DNA from: Dipteris shenzhenensis
Lineage: Eukaryota; Polypodiophyta; Polypodiopsida; Gleicheniales
Assembly (NCBI GenBank): GCA_047967505.1
Contig: CM106539.1
Strand: one strand, 5' to 3'
Length of the DNA stretch: 64,000 bases
Positions 48,801 to 59,252 of this stretch are shown piece after piece. Under the pieces are notes generated by a model that was given only the letters and a program-made list of their open reading frames with translations, had not been told where the DNA came from and made no database searches. Positions within the stretch are counted from its first letter, which is position 1; each line of letters begins with the position of its first letter. A program made the position numbers and the translations under genes.

Positions 48801-51800
48801 GAAGTTGGCCCGTGTTTCAAATGGATGTAAAATCCACCTTTCTGAATGGAGATCTCAAGGAGGAGGTATATGTGGAACAACCACCACATTTTGAGATCCC
48901 CGGTTCAAAAGGTAAAGTCTGTAAACTGAAGAAGACACTTTACGGACTGAAACACGTCCCACGAGCGTGGTACCAGCGGATTGATGCCTACTTTTTGCAA
49001 AACGGGTTCAGGAGAAGCCCATCTGATGCAAATTTGTATATCTTCAGAGAAGGAGGCAGGTGTATGATCGTGGTCCTCTATGTGGACGACCTTGTTATAA
49101 CAGGGAACCATGAAGAGAAGATCTCGCAGACAAAGCATTTGCGAGGAAGAGAGTTTGAAATAACAGACCTCGGACTGATGTATTTCTGTTTGGGGATTGA
49201 AGTTTAGCAAGAGCCAAAATAGATCTTCATCTCACAGCTGAAGTATGATGGAGAGATGCTGAAGGCATTTGGCATGGCTGAGTGCAAGACAGTTGGCACC
49301 CCTATGGAGGTTGACGTGAAGCTCTCAAACGAGGATTCATCACCACTGGTGGACGAAGCGAAGTACAGAAGGCTTGTGGGCAGTTTGATTTACTTGTGTA
49401 TCACGCAACCGGACATCAGCTTTGCGACTGATGTACTAAGCAGGTTATCCAATAAGCCCCGGGAGAACCATTGGAGGACAGGGATGCGGGTGCTGAAATA
49501 CATCAAAGGCACACTTGATTATGGCATCACCTATACCAAGGGCAACATCTTGACCGGAATCTGTGACTCGGATTGGGTAGAGACGTGGACAACAGGAGAT
49601 CAATGACAGGTTACTATTTCTCACTTAGATCTGGAGCTGTGTCATGGGTCAGCAAGAAGCAACCCACAGTTGCTCTTTCTTCTACCGAGGCTGAGTACAA
49701 ATCAGCATGCTTTGCTTCTTGCGAGGCAATGTGGTTGAGAAGGATTTTAGGGGACATGGGTGCAGTGCAGAACAAGCCTACGCAGTTATCATGTGACAAT
49801 TAGAGTTGCATGGCGATTGCTAAGAACCCTGTGTTCCACGCTCGCACAAAACACATTGAGATTCAATATCACTTTGTACGCGAGCTCATCATGAATGGAG
49901 AGGTCGACTTGGTGTACTGTCCGACTACAGAGAATGCTACGGACATCTTCACGAAGGCTCTTGGAAGAGACTTGCTGGAGAGGCATCTTCATCGACTTGG
50001 CATTGGGCCGAAAAAGTAAGTTCACTTGCGGGTGGACATTGAGGAGGGATGTTAGATATCAATGCACCACTCTCGGGAACCAGCTAGCTCTACTTGTAAG
50101 CCCCCCATATGAGGAGAAGGCATTTGAGTAGCTCGGTTATCCGGTAGGTCCTGGTTTGACACCAGATGGGAGCCATGTGTAGCCTGATGGTTGGACGGCT
50201 TCATCTCGGGATGTTAGATCCCCCCAGATGATCCCGGATGCCTCTGGGCCGAACGGTGACCGTAGGTCAGTTGCTCTATTTTGCGCACCGGTTCTATCGT
50301 GTGGTCAGTGGCCTATTTCGAGACCGACCCCCAGTCGGCCGTTTTGGGCGGACTGGGTCGATCACCCAATTGGGTCTAACCGACTACTAGTGGTGGCTAT
50401 ATAAGAGCAAGCCCGTGAAGCCCATTTCATCATTGGCTACAACAACCCTGATTCCTTAGCATCCAGCCTCCGTCTTCTACTGTTTCCAGCACGCCATCAA
50501 AGCTCCTCACACAAGAGCGCACGGCTGGGAGGCAGCGCCATCTATTGTATCAATTTTACAGTAATCAAATTTTTTATTCTCCATACTATATGCTTTTCTC
50601 TCTTGCATACGAGATCCTATTATCTATTGAGCACAGAGGTTGTATTGTTTTCTTACAGTAACCTGGACATACAATGCTGTCATGATGTATGTATTCATTT
50701 CCCCATTGCCCCTCTAACTCTGCATAACAAAGACAATGTATTCAAGTCTGTTACTCACCCATCTCGCAGATCCTCAAACAAATTATTGACATATATGGAT
50801 ATTCCAAGACTGTTGATCCACATCCGAAAAGCTCTTTCCTCCCTTGAAGTTTGCTCATCATCTTGAAGCATCTCCGCAAAGGAAATAGTTGTGTTGTCCA
50901 ATGTTAACCCATTCCTGATCAATAAATTATAGACCATTTATCCTACATTCGTGAGAAAGGTTTTCCCTCAACTAAAATCCAGAACAATGCAAGTAAAAAT
51001 ACGACCAGTGAGCAGCAACCATATACCTTTCATGAAACAAATTGGCAACAAAAGCCAAATTCAAGTTGGTTGAACCTTCCACTATGTCCTTGGGAGAGAC
51101 ATACTTTCGACAACCAATGCGGTCTGCCTGAACAAGTACTGCCTTTGCCCTCTCCAAAAGATCAATTGAATCTAGAGGAGAAAGATCACAACTTTCAGGA
51201 GCTAAGGTGTGAAGAAGACGAGTGTAAGCCTCTCCATCCTGCATCAAATTTTCATGCATGTAAGAGGCACTCTGAGAGAAACCTTAACAATAATATACTT
51301 TTGGCCTTGTTTCAGGTTGCTACTAGCAGGGCAATCCACCTTGACATCTGATGAAAAATTGGAGACTGTGTTCTTGAAACCTGCTTTTTTCAAGAGGAAA
51401 TTCATCCATCTGAGTAAAACCTTATCAGCAGGCAAGTGTAGAAGCTCTTCGATTTCCTGCCATAGCCAAAAGAATTGCATGAGGACCCAATACAATCTCC
51501 ATCAACCGCTTAACATGGACCATGAGATTTCAAGACAAAAGTTCTGCATACCTCTGTATCATTCACCATTTCAACGAGCTCTGGTGTCTCTTTCAAATTG
51601 ACATTTGCTAACAATTGTATCTGAAGTGAAAGAAATACGCTCATAAGTTATAAATAGTAGACCATGCCCGCAGAAAATGAGAAATCTAAGAGATTCACAT
51701 ACCTTAACTATCTGAGAAATTAATCCAAGGATAAGATGAGGCTGCAAGCAAAAATAATTGATTAGACATTTAATAATCAGACAAATGGAAAAAGAAATGC

Positions 51801-52249
51801 CTTTCAAACTTAAAAGTTAACATGGATTGCAAATTGACCAACGTGCAGTGTACATCAAAACGTGGATAGCTAACAGGAACGCATCCTAGGAATCCAAACC
51901 CACCCTCACAACAAGATTCGACAGTTCCCTGGCAATACAAGAAGCCCTATAGCCCAAAAATACTCTGCCTACGGTTCATTAAACAGTTCGCAAAGGCAAA
52001 ACAAAATCCAAAGACTCCAGCAAAGCAAAGAATTCAAAAATCTCCAAAATGTTGGGGACTGAAATATTTGGACGTACCCGACCCTCCATCAAATCCTGTG
52101 TTCCAATATTAACCACCGAGCATCCTATCGCTTTGGCTGAATTGAGGCAGAGCGTATGATTTTCAACTCTTTCCCACAGGTTTAACTTTTCCTTGATATT
52201 GAGTGCCCGTTCATCAATTGTCCCAGGAACTGCTATATTGATCAGCTTA
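39899..52249 (-). CDS. FIM: Plant fimbrin (plastin-type actin bundler), 5'-partial, eleven exons
   Basis: Exons on the minus strand: 52249-52078, 51741-51703, 51620-51552, 51456-51340, 51238-51027, 50914-50759, 40989-40790, 40673-40522, 40440-40344, 40255-40164 and 40027-39899. All junctions are GT/AG and phases agree, giving 477 residues. Fimbrin cross-links actin filaments through four calponin-homology domains. The visible part starts inside CH1 ([16 protein letters not shown]) and includes [19 protein letters not shown]2 (KVLLRWMNF), CH3 ([43 protein letters not shown]) and CH4 ([51 protein letters not shown]). After CH4 a short Ala-rich tail ends at TAG (39901-39899). The usual LLPEDI reads LLWDDI. 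The N-terminal exons are not in the window. One intron is 9.8 kb and transposon-filled; the others here are 81-336 bp. Confidence 0.93.
41440..41670 (+). pseudogene. LINE ORF2 zinc-binding tail
   Basis: The frame reads [20 protein letters not shown], matching the RT-associated zinc-binding motif of plant non-LTR elements (E-----H-LW-CP-A---W). Nothing upstream continues it clearly. Confidence 0.5.
41700..42230 (-). mobile_element. Polypurine tract and LTR start of a minus-strand gypsy relic
   Basis: On the minus strand TGGTGGGAGAGA (42230-42219) is a polypurine tract, and TGTCATGACCCC (from 42218) begins the LTR. The distal LTR boundary near 41700 is uncertain because no partner LTR was found. 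Confidence 0.45.
42230..42470 (-). pseudogene. Chromodomain-like end of a Ty3/gypsy polyprotein
   Basis: The minus-strand frame contains [21 protein letters not shown] and then [12 protein letters not shown]. This resembles the chromodomain at the integrase C-terminus of chromoviruses (E-I-D-R-----V-EFLVKWKG---HE-SWE). A purine tract and an LTR start follow directly (42230-42219, then 42218), as expected. Confidence 0.55.
42500..42790 (+). pseudogene. LINE ORF2 zinc-binding fragment
   Basis: The plus strand near 42525-42630 reads [20 protein letters not shown] then EIRG, followed by a shifted frame with [16 protein letters not shown]. The pattern C-----E-HF-L-CP-Y---R is typical of LINE RT-associated zinc motifs. 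A stop and a frameshift are present. Confidence 0.5.
44233..44493 (+). mobile_element. Copia-type 5' LTR with Met-tRNA primer-binding site (remnant)
   Basis: A TG...CA block runs from TGTTAGAATTACT (44233) to TTGTTCACA (44479). TGGTATCAGAGC, the primer-binding site complementary to initiator Met-tRNA, follows at 44482-44493. The internal region is lost within about 200 bases. A matching 3' LTR was not found. Confidence 0.6.
44700..45230 (-). mobile_element. LTR fragment with polypurine tract, minus orientation
   Basis: On the minus strand CTATTTGAGGAGGGA (about 45228-45214) is followed by TGTAACAGAGGG starting at 45212, which fits a polypurine tract and LTR start. A TATA-like ACCTATATAAGGGC on the minus strand (about 45081-45068) suits an LTR promoter. 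The far end near 44700 is a guess. The copia element inserted just to the right, inside this element's internal region. Confidence 0.5.
45264..45966 (+). repeat. Copia 5' LTR (703 bp)
   Basis: Runs from TGTTAGATATCAATG to TTGTTTTCTTACA. A TATA-like GGCTATATAAGAGC lies at about 45703-45717. Compared with the 3' LTR it carries about 95 more bases, mainly at about 45425-45560. It also has a local duplication of TTTTGCGCACCGG at about 45577-45602. Confidence 0.95.
45967..45980 (+). other. Copia primer-binding site
   Basis: TGGTATCAGAGCATGG begins directly after the 5' LTR. TGGTATCAGAGC is the standard match to the 3' end of plant initiator Met-tRNA, which primes minus-strand synthesis. Confidence 0.92.
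46037..50019 (+). pseudogene. Copia gag-pol polyprotein, broken
   Basis: Gag starts at ATG 46037 ([20 protein letters not shown]) and ends in a zinc knuckle [14 protein letters not shown] (about 46780-46821). Protease has [13 protein letters not shown]. Integrase has the [10 protein letters not shown] zinc region and a core with HTDL, SDRGGEF and NGVAER. RT has the active site YVDD (about 49080-49091). RNase H has CDSDW, then ALSSTEAEY and the final [14 protein letters not shown] region. In-frame stops lie at 46568, 46694, 47306, 48587, 48758, 49205, 49220 and 49801. Single-base frameshifts lie near 47939, 48065, 48285 and 49577. Every stop can be derived by one C-to-T or G-to-A change from a sense codon. 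It cannot produce a full polyprotein. Confidence 0.93.
50050..50657 (+). repeat. Copia 3' LTR (608 bp)
   Basis: Starts TGTTAGATATCAATG after the polypurine tract and ends TTGTTTTCTTACA, followed by the GTAAC duplication. It aligns to the 5' LTR over most of its length. It lacks part of the U3 region but has 'ggccgaacggtgaccgtaggtcagttg', which the 5' copy lacks. Confidence 0.95.
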
Positions 52250-52974
52250 CTGTACAAGTTAAAAAACAAAGTTACATGAAAGAAAAATCAATAAAGGTGA
52301 AACAAAGATCCAGCCTGACATACTATCAAATATCAATTTCATCAATCAATAATTGTACTCCCTTAAGTTCTGGGCTAATCCATTATAGTATTCAGATTAA
52401 TAATTCTGGACACATAAGCTAAACAACTTCAGGACTACCTGAAGATGGGGTATATACAGCCCAGTAAATCACCCTAGGGTGAACCTGTTTTATTAAGAAA
52501 GCAAAAGGATAATACATGGGAAAGTGTGTGGATTATTAAAATTTAAAAAAGGTGACAATTAGGAACAACAGTGTGTGTGTGTGTGTGTGTATGTGTACCT
52601 TTGTAAGACTAGAATATATCCAATCGTACAAATTTAGATTTTTAATGTTCTAAAGTTCAACAATCTACACAGAAAATAAAAGAGAAAACGAAAGAGAAGA
52701 AAAAGAGGTAACAAGAAAAAAAAATTGGAAAACAAAAGGAAGACATACTTAGCAAGCAAAGCAACACTTATGTCGTCATTCGTGCCCAAGCATAAGCAGC
52801 TATACTGGATTTCTAAAGACCCGCGGAGTCTCTTGGGCAGAGTGGATGACTTAAAAAACAGATTGTAAGGAGCGAAGTATTCCCTAAGATTGATTTGCAT
52901 TATAGCTAGATACGCATTTATGTCAAGCATATTGAAGGAAGAGCCTTGTATACTAGGTCTGGTCATTAAGAGAA
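52250..52974 (-). other. Fimbrin intron upstream of the first visible exon
   Basis: No coding sequence matching the missing fimbrin N-terminus was found. A (GT)n microsatellite lies at about 52571-52590. A minus-strand frame at 52966-52634 (110 codons) ends in a Phe/Leu run and is unassigned. Confidence 0.5.
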
Positions 52975-53456
52975 AGTTTGTGTCAAGGAAGCACCCATTC
53001 TAGCGTTGCCTAATCCTACCCGGGCTTATTGGCCGATGTGAGTGATTATGCCATTTGGGCAGCATTATTCCAAGAGAGTAGATAAGTTGCTTTTGAGGGT
53101 AAAAAGCTAAATGACACTCAGTATCGTTGGCCAACACTAGAGAAGGAGCTTTACGCACTTATGTATGTTCACATGGTTTTGAGGCACTATCTGTATGGTT
53201 TCAGATTTGTCTTATTGATTGATCATCAATCAATCAAGTACATGTTTGATGGGACTGATTCGAGGAAGAACAGCTAGATTGGCAAAGTTGATGCAAGATT
53301 TTGAATTTGAAATCCGGTATTGGAAAGATTCCTTGAATAATGTGACAAATGCTCTAAGCCGCATTAAGATGGTAAATGCTATGTCATTCACTGAGATATC
53401 CTCTGATCTATTCCAATCCTTGAGAGGGCTTTGCACAACTGATGGTTACCTAGGAT
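52975..53456 (+). pseudogene. Ty3/gypsy RNase H fragment (left part of a split relic)
   Basis: Traces read KEAPILALPNPTR, then SDYAIWAALFQ, VAFEGKKLND, TLEKELYALMYV, LRHYLYGFRFVLLIDHQSI and NVTNALSRIK. This is the RT/RNase H connection and RNase H core of a gypsy polyprotein, with frame changes and stops. It breaks off at 53456, where the MITE begins. The integrase part resumes at 60814. Confidence 0.8.
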
Positions 53457-53555
53457 CATAGTTACTACGGAACGAGCATGCCAACAAAACAGCGACCCCT
53501 TGGGGAACAAGAACACCAAAATCCTGGGAATGGGAATGGGAAGGGAACACCACAT

Positions 53556-53873
53556 TGTAGTGAAGGGGGAAGGGGCAGATTTGGAGATGGGGAGAGAATA
53601 GCAGAAGGAAGGGAGAAGAAGGGAAAGGAGAGAGGAAGAGAGAGAAGAATGAGGGAATAGAGAGATAGAGAGAGGGAGAGAGAGGGAGTGTGAGCGTAGG
53701 CAGCAGGTAGCAGGAAGGAGGAGGGAGAGTAGATAGGATTAGATGTCACATCAAAAAGTCCCTCACAATCCTTTTGGGTTGACTTATATAGTCCCCCACA
53801 GTTCCCACATTTCCCCTACTATTCTCCCATCTATTTCCCCCTTAAAATCCATCTTTTTCCCACCTTCATTACA
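53556..53873 (-). repeat. Gypsy 3' LTR (318 bp)
   Basis: On the plus strand it runs from TGTAGTGAAGG to CCTTCATTACA, so the termini are inverted as well as TG...CA. The GA-rich block and 'gggttgacttatatag' are shared with the other LTR. A purine tract (GGGAAGGGATGG on the minus strand, about 53888-53875) adjoins it. Confidence 0.95.
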
Positions 53874-53951
53874 GCCATCCCTTCCCAAAGAATTTTGCCC
53901 TCAAAATTTCCAAGAGGCTGCCTTGGATGAGAAGGATAAAACAGAAACTGA

Positions 53952-55286
53952 TCAGCTCTGTAGGAGATAGGGGTAGTCCTGCACAATGCTCTCAAGTTGC
54001 CAAGAATTCTCATCTTCCGTTAAACCTTTCCATTTGATGAGGTATTCTGTGTAGGCTTTGTTCCTGAGTACATGATCTCTGAAGCCCTTGATTTGCTCCG
54101 GCACATAGATTATGTGGCCCTCTTCATCCATAGGAGGCAACTCAGGAAGAACCTGGACATGCTGTCCGACATGTGGTTTCAGCAAGGATACATGGAAAAC
54201 ATTATGGATCTTGGAGGTACTGGGTAGTTCCAACTGATATGCTACCTGCCCAACTTTGCGGATGATTTTGTAGGGGCCATAATACCTGTGGGCAAGCTTT
54301 GTGTTGGCATTACCTTTCAGCGAGGAATATCGATTCTTATGGAGACGTAAATGCACATAATCCCCTTCTTCAAAAGATAAGTACCTCCTTTGTTCATCCG
54401 CATACTTCTTCTGCTTGGCTTGGGCATCCTGCATATTCCTCTTAGCCAACTGCAGAAGGGCATTCATACTCTCCAAATCATTCCTTGCTTGCTGATTTTT
54501 CACAGCCAAGTCTGCAACCCTGGAAGGCATTCCCACTTTGCATCCATACATAGCCTCGAATGGACTCATGCCAATACAGAGGTGTTTGGTGCTGTTGTAG
54601 CAAAATTCAGCCAATGCTAACCATTTGTCCCAAGACTTCTGCGTGTCATGATAGTAATGCCTTAGATACTCCTCCAACCACTTGTTCACCCTCTCTGATT
54701 GTCCATCCGTCTGTGGATGATAAGCAGTACTAGCCGCAAGGGAAGTACCAACTGCAGTGAATAACTCCTGCCAAAAGTGACCCATAAATTTAGCATCCCT
54801 GTCACTGACAATCTCCTGAGGAAAACCATGGTGCTTGAACACATACTCAATGAATTGCCAGGCAACCTGTGAAGCGGAGTACCGAGTCCTAGTCGGTATG
54901 AAATGGGCCTGCTTAGTCATCCTGTCAACCACCACAAATATGCTATCCCAACCCTTATCTGTAGAAGGCAAGCCTGTAATGAAGTCCATGGCAATGTGAG
55001 TCCATTTGCCTTCAGGAATGGGTAGCGGTTGCAGAAGGCCTGCGGGTAACCGGCTGTCCACTTTATTTTGTTGGCAGGGCAAACATTCACTGACAAACTT
55101 AACCACATCTCGCCACAAACCATCCCAAATAAAGCTCTCCTTGACTTTTTCATATGTTTTTGTGATACCCGTATGCCCTGACATAGGGGATGAGTGCATT
55201 TCCTGTAATAGCATCAACCTGTACTTGGAGTCTGGCACAAGATAAATTCTGTCCCTGCACCATAACAGTCCGTTGCGGAGCTGAAA
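53952..55286 (-). pseudogene. Gypsy integrase with chromodomain (distal part of pol)
   Basis: The open stretch from Met at 55238 is 428 codons and continues upstream in the same frame to a TGA at 55289-55287. Counting from that Met: an HHCC zinc region (H-x3-H at 15-22, C-x2-C at 52-55), core Asp85 (MDFITG), Asp146 (VSDRDAKF) and Glu182 (DGQSERVN), then the GPY/F module (YYGPYKIIRK, NVFHVSLLKPH). A chromodomain at about 370-428 (YVPEQIKGFRDH, TEYLIKWKGL, NSWQLESI) identifies a chromovirus. Chromodomains steer integration to marked chromatin. The domain looks intact, but the stop separates it from RT. Confidence 0.93.
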
Positions 55287-58117
55287 TCAAACATGTCCTT
55301 GGCTGGACGGACTCTGTAACTCCACAAAAATAGGAGCTGCATCAGAATTTTGCATGTATTCCTCCTGAATCCCAAGTATCCACTCCTGATGAAGCGTGGA
55401 AATGGCAGACAGTTTGCATGACCACATCCTGGACAAGGCATCAGCAACCACATTCTCTTTCCCCTTTCTATATTCAATGTCAAAATCATAGGACTGAACT
55501 GCAGCCAGCCATCTCTTCTGCTTCATGGATAAATTAGGCTGCGTTAAGAAGTACTTGAGTGTCCTGTGATCCGTTTTGACCTTAATCTTGCTACCGTACA
55601 GGTAGTGGTGCCATTTTGCAAAAGCATGCAAGATTGCCTTTTCAGCAAATCAGTGAGAGGGGCAGCCCTTTTGGCGAAGTGCCTAATGAATCTCCTGTAA
55701 AAAGAAGCAAGACCCAAGAAACCTCTGAGCTGCGTGGTATTTTGTGGCTGCGGCCACTCCTTAATGCATTTCACCTTAGCTGGGTCTACCCTGATTCCGT
55801 GCTCGCTTACAACATGACCAAGATATTCAACCTCCTCTGCCATAAATGTGCACTTGCTGGCCTTGGCATAAAGCTGATGCATTCTCAAGATTTCTAGCAC
55901 TTGTCGGACATGGTCAATGTGTTCCTGTGCATCCTTACTATAAATGAGAATGTCATCGAAAAATACCAGCACACATTTGAAAAGAAGGTGGTGTAAGATC
56001 TTGTTCATGAGTGCCTGGAAGGTGGCTGGTGCATTAGTCAAACCAAAAGGCATCACCTTGAACTCATATAATCCTCGTTCTGTACGAAAGGCAGTCTTAT
56101 GCTCATCACCCTCTTTCATCCTGATCTGATGGTAACCTGACCTCAAATCAATCTTCGTGAAATACTGAGCACCCTTGAGTTCATCCAGCAGGTCATCAAT
56201 CCTGGGAATAGGAAACCTGTTCTTAATGGTGGTCTTATTCAATTCTCTGTAATCAATGCACATACGAAAAGAGCCATCCTTCTTTTTCACCAGGAGTACT
56301 GGAGATGCAAATGGCAAGGTGCTATGAGCAATGAAGTTTTTCTCAAGCAAATCTCGCACCTGTGTTGCCACTTCTTCCCGTTCAACCTTAGAGAGTCGGT
56401 ACGGGGCCTTGTTTATTGGTTTACTACCATGTTCCAGGACTATGGCATGATCAACATCTCTTTTTGGGGGCAACTGAGATGGCATATCAGCAAACACGTC
56501 CCCAAATTCTAAGAGCAATTTCTGCATTTCACAATTATCCACATGGGGAATACCACCCTCCTGAGGTACAGAGACATTCAATGCATAAATGGCACTTTCG
56601 TTCTTGAGCTCCCTAGCTAGCTGCCTTGCTGAAATGACCTGCAATTTCTGATTCATAATGCCCTGCAATGTAACAGTTCTACCCTTGTGGCAAAACTCAA
56701 GAGATAAAGCATTCAAATCTATACTGATTTTCCCCAGGGATTTCAGCCAATCACAACCCAGGACAGCATCTATGGGTCCCATATCCAATGCCAAAAGATC
56801 ACCTGCAAACTCATAATGATCAGAAAACTTGATCCTGGCATCCTGGCAACAATGTCTGCTGATCATGTGCTGTCCATTCGCGATCTCCACTTTCAGACCA
56901 TGGTCTATCTCTGTAGCAACTAATCCCAATCTTTGCAATGTTCTACAATTAATGAAACTGTGAGTGCTACCACTGTCTACCAATACATGGACAGATCTGC
57001 CATTAATCATTCCCTTCAACCTGATTGTGTCAGCACTTTTGGCACCCATCAAGGCATGTAGTGAGATGGTATACAGTGTAGACTGGGCATCCCAATAAAT
57101 CTGTTCATCATCTACAGGAACATTACCATTAGCATCACCTCTGACACGAAAAGGCATTGTAGGTTGATGCTCCAACACAGAGAGTGTTGGCTTACGGCCT
57201 TTCCTGCTACATGTAGGCTGAATATCAATCTCATGCATCACATGAGTGGTTTGCTCAATAGTATCAATCTCATGCATCACATGAGTGGTTTGCTCAATAG
57301 CCCCACCCGGATCAAAAGGAAAAGCAGTCCCCTTTGTGGCATCTGTGTCAGGAGACTCATCTGCATCATGAACTCCTGTCAATTCCTCATGAGAGACATC
57401 ATGGGGGTCTGCTACATCAGCCACTTCATCATCATCAGATAATTCAATTATCATGCTGAGTTTGGCTGAGCTGACATTCTTCATTTTGCACACATCTCGG
57501 TGCTCAGGTGTCCATTTCTCTCCACACCTAAAGCATAAATTTGCCTTCTTCCTACTGTCCAGTATGGCTCTGGAATGTTGTTTAACTTCTGATTTGCCAA
57601 AACCAGCGCTGGGTTTGACACCTGTCTTTGCATCCATGGGCCTGTATGGCTTTGCATATGGCATCTTACTTCCAGAAACCGTTGGATATCGTGGGAAGGA
57701 AGCAGCTGCTGGTTTCTTATCAATCCAATCAGCAGAATTTGTCTTCCTGTCAGCATCATAAGCAGTACCATAGAAGCTATGTGACACATGCTTGTACTTG
57801 CCAGCATATTTTGGCTCAAACACCTCAGCAAGCTCGGCTGCTCGCTCAATGGTTAGAGGATTGTGAGCTCTCACATCAGCAGCTAGAGAGAGATCTAAGC
57901 CTTGTATAAAACGCAGCAACTTCCCTTTCTCAGAAATATCCTGTACAAACAAAGAAAGTCTCCAAAAACGCTGCAAGTACTCCTGGACCGTACCTGTTTG
58001 TGACAGTGCATAGAATTCAGCAAGGTACTGTTCAAGGATCAGGGCCGAGACGAAGGTCGTGACCATAAGCTCCTTGAACTGTTTCCAGGTGGTAGGCTTC
58101 TGAGGTGACTCTCGCAT
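55287..58117 (-). pseudogene. Gypsy gag C-terminus, protease, RT and partial RNase H
   Basis: The main frame opens at 58117. It carries the end of gag with a [12 protein letters not shown] zinc knuckle (about residues 195-210), protease [10 protein letters not shown] (380-389), and RT with [27 protein letters not shown] and active site FFDD (719-722). The RT connection [13 protein letters not shown] is also present. After TDLLK (about 55650) the sequence jumps into the second half of RNase H in another frame ([20 protein letters not shown], then VADALSRM). An internal deletion of roughly 80 codons removed the first catalytic Asp and Glu of RNase H. A 39-bp tandem duplication encodes [12 protein letters not shown] twice. 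Confidence 0.93.
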
Positions 58118-59252
58118 GTAACGCCACCATGTGCATAATCCTGTAAATGCATGCCAGCAAAAATGATCCTCTCCTCATCATTCTTAGGGTAGAAGCGAAA
58201 ATAATCTTCAAGCTTCGTGAGCCACTCCTCCAACTCATTGGGAGTGCGAGTGTCACCCTTAAACTTATGCACAGAGATTTTATCTTTCACATCTTTGGCT
58301 GCGTTATTCCTATAGTGACTACCAGCATACTCATGCTTGAAGCTCACATACTGTGAAAAGGGCATCTCATTACGAACATCCTCAGGCAAAGCCCTAAATG
58401 AACGTAAGGCATCTGAAAGCATATCATCCATGTTTGCATGCTGCCCACTTCCAGCATCATGCTGGTTAGGAGAACCACTCCCCTGATGCATAAAGTGCGT
58501 CTGACTGAAAGCATTACCTCCCTGATACGCAGGCTGAGTTTGACTGAATGTATTAACAGGAGGTGTCATCGAAGCATGCAATCCCTGCTGAGTCTGCCTG
58601 CCATAAACATCTCGGTGGGTGGGTGGCATAGAAAAAGGTTGAGAAGAGGACTCGCCCCTCTCCCAACTGCCCTGAAACCCAACACCCAATCCAGGCATGC
58701 TCGCCGTTGGCAAAAATGTGCCAATGGGCCGGCCCAAAATGGACGGCTCAGCCAATGAAATATGCGAGCCAAATGGAGGCCTGGAATCAATAAGAGAAGT
58801 GCTCGGCAGCACGGGCAAGGCATCACCAAAATCAACATAATCCCCATGCTGGGCTGCATGCATAGAACCAACATCATAAGTGCGACGGCCATCAGCCATA
58901 AATCACCCTCGCTATCCGACAGATCCCCGTGCTGGGGTGTGGGCTGCTTACCCTTATCGTGCATACTGATGGCGGTAGTGATCTGTTGCCCAATGTTCTT
59001 ACCCATCTGGGTGATAGCTGTATCGTGCATAGCCATAGCAGTGGTGAGCTGCTGCCCCAACCGCTGACCCATCTGCTGAAAAGCCCCCTGAAGCATCGAG
59101 GCCAATGCATCTAGAAACTGTGTGTCGGTAGGCATAGCAGAAACTGGCTGTGAAGGAGATGCACCCTCTGTGACCGGCATCTACTCCTGCTGAGCAACAT
59201 CGTCACCGTGCTGAGATGACTCATCCGACCGGGGTGCACGTTTGGGTGCCAT
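58118..59252 (-). pseudogene. Gypsy gag N-terminal part, broken
   Basis: Translation would start at ATG 59252-59250 (MAPKRAPRSDESSQ) and meets TAG at 59183-59181. The frame continues through a Gln/Met-rich helical region (MLQGAFQQMGQRLGQQL). A frameshift near 58905 leads into the next segment (MADGRRTYDVGSM), which continues to HKFKGDTRTPNELEEWL and [14 protein letters not shown], typical of gypsy capsid. A second frameshift near 58125 separates it from the frame that continues at 58117 (expected W-RYMRE). Confidence 0.85.

Larger units (their letters stand above)
45264..50657 (+). mobile_element. Complete but decayed Ty1/copia retrotransposon in a fimbrin intron
   Basis: The element is 5,394 bp, bounded by LTRs and a 5-bp target duplication GTAAC (45259-45263 and 50658-50662). 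Order: LTR, PBS, gag, protease, integrase, RT, RNase H, polypurine tract (GAGGAGGGA, 50041-50049), LTR. Integrase before RT defines the copia superfamily. It lies in antisense to the fimbrin gene. The LTRs differ by large indels and many substitutions, so the insertion is old. Confidence 0.95.
40990..50758 (-). other. 9.8-kb fimbrin intron packed with transposon remains
   Basis: This intron separates the exon ending [12 protein letters not shown] from the exon beginning [10 protein letters not shown], in phase 2. It contains LINE fragments (41400-43000), gypsy LTR pieces (42218 and 45212), a copia-type LTR with primer site (44233-44493) and the complete copia element at 45264-50657. About 43030-44230 shows nothing recognisable. 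Confidence 0.8.

Noticed and set aside
52634-52966. Minus-strand frame as a missing fimbrin N-terminal exon
   Set aside because: It shows none of the expected CH1 or EF-hand-like sequence and ends in a hydrophobic run.
55616-59114. Plus-strand frames across the young gypsy element
   Set aside because: They are shadows of the minus-strand gag-pol frames.
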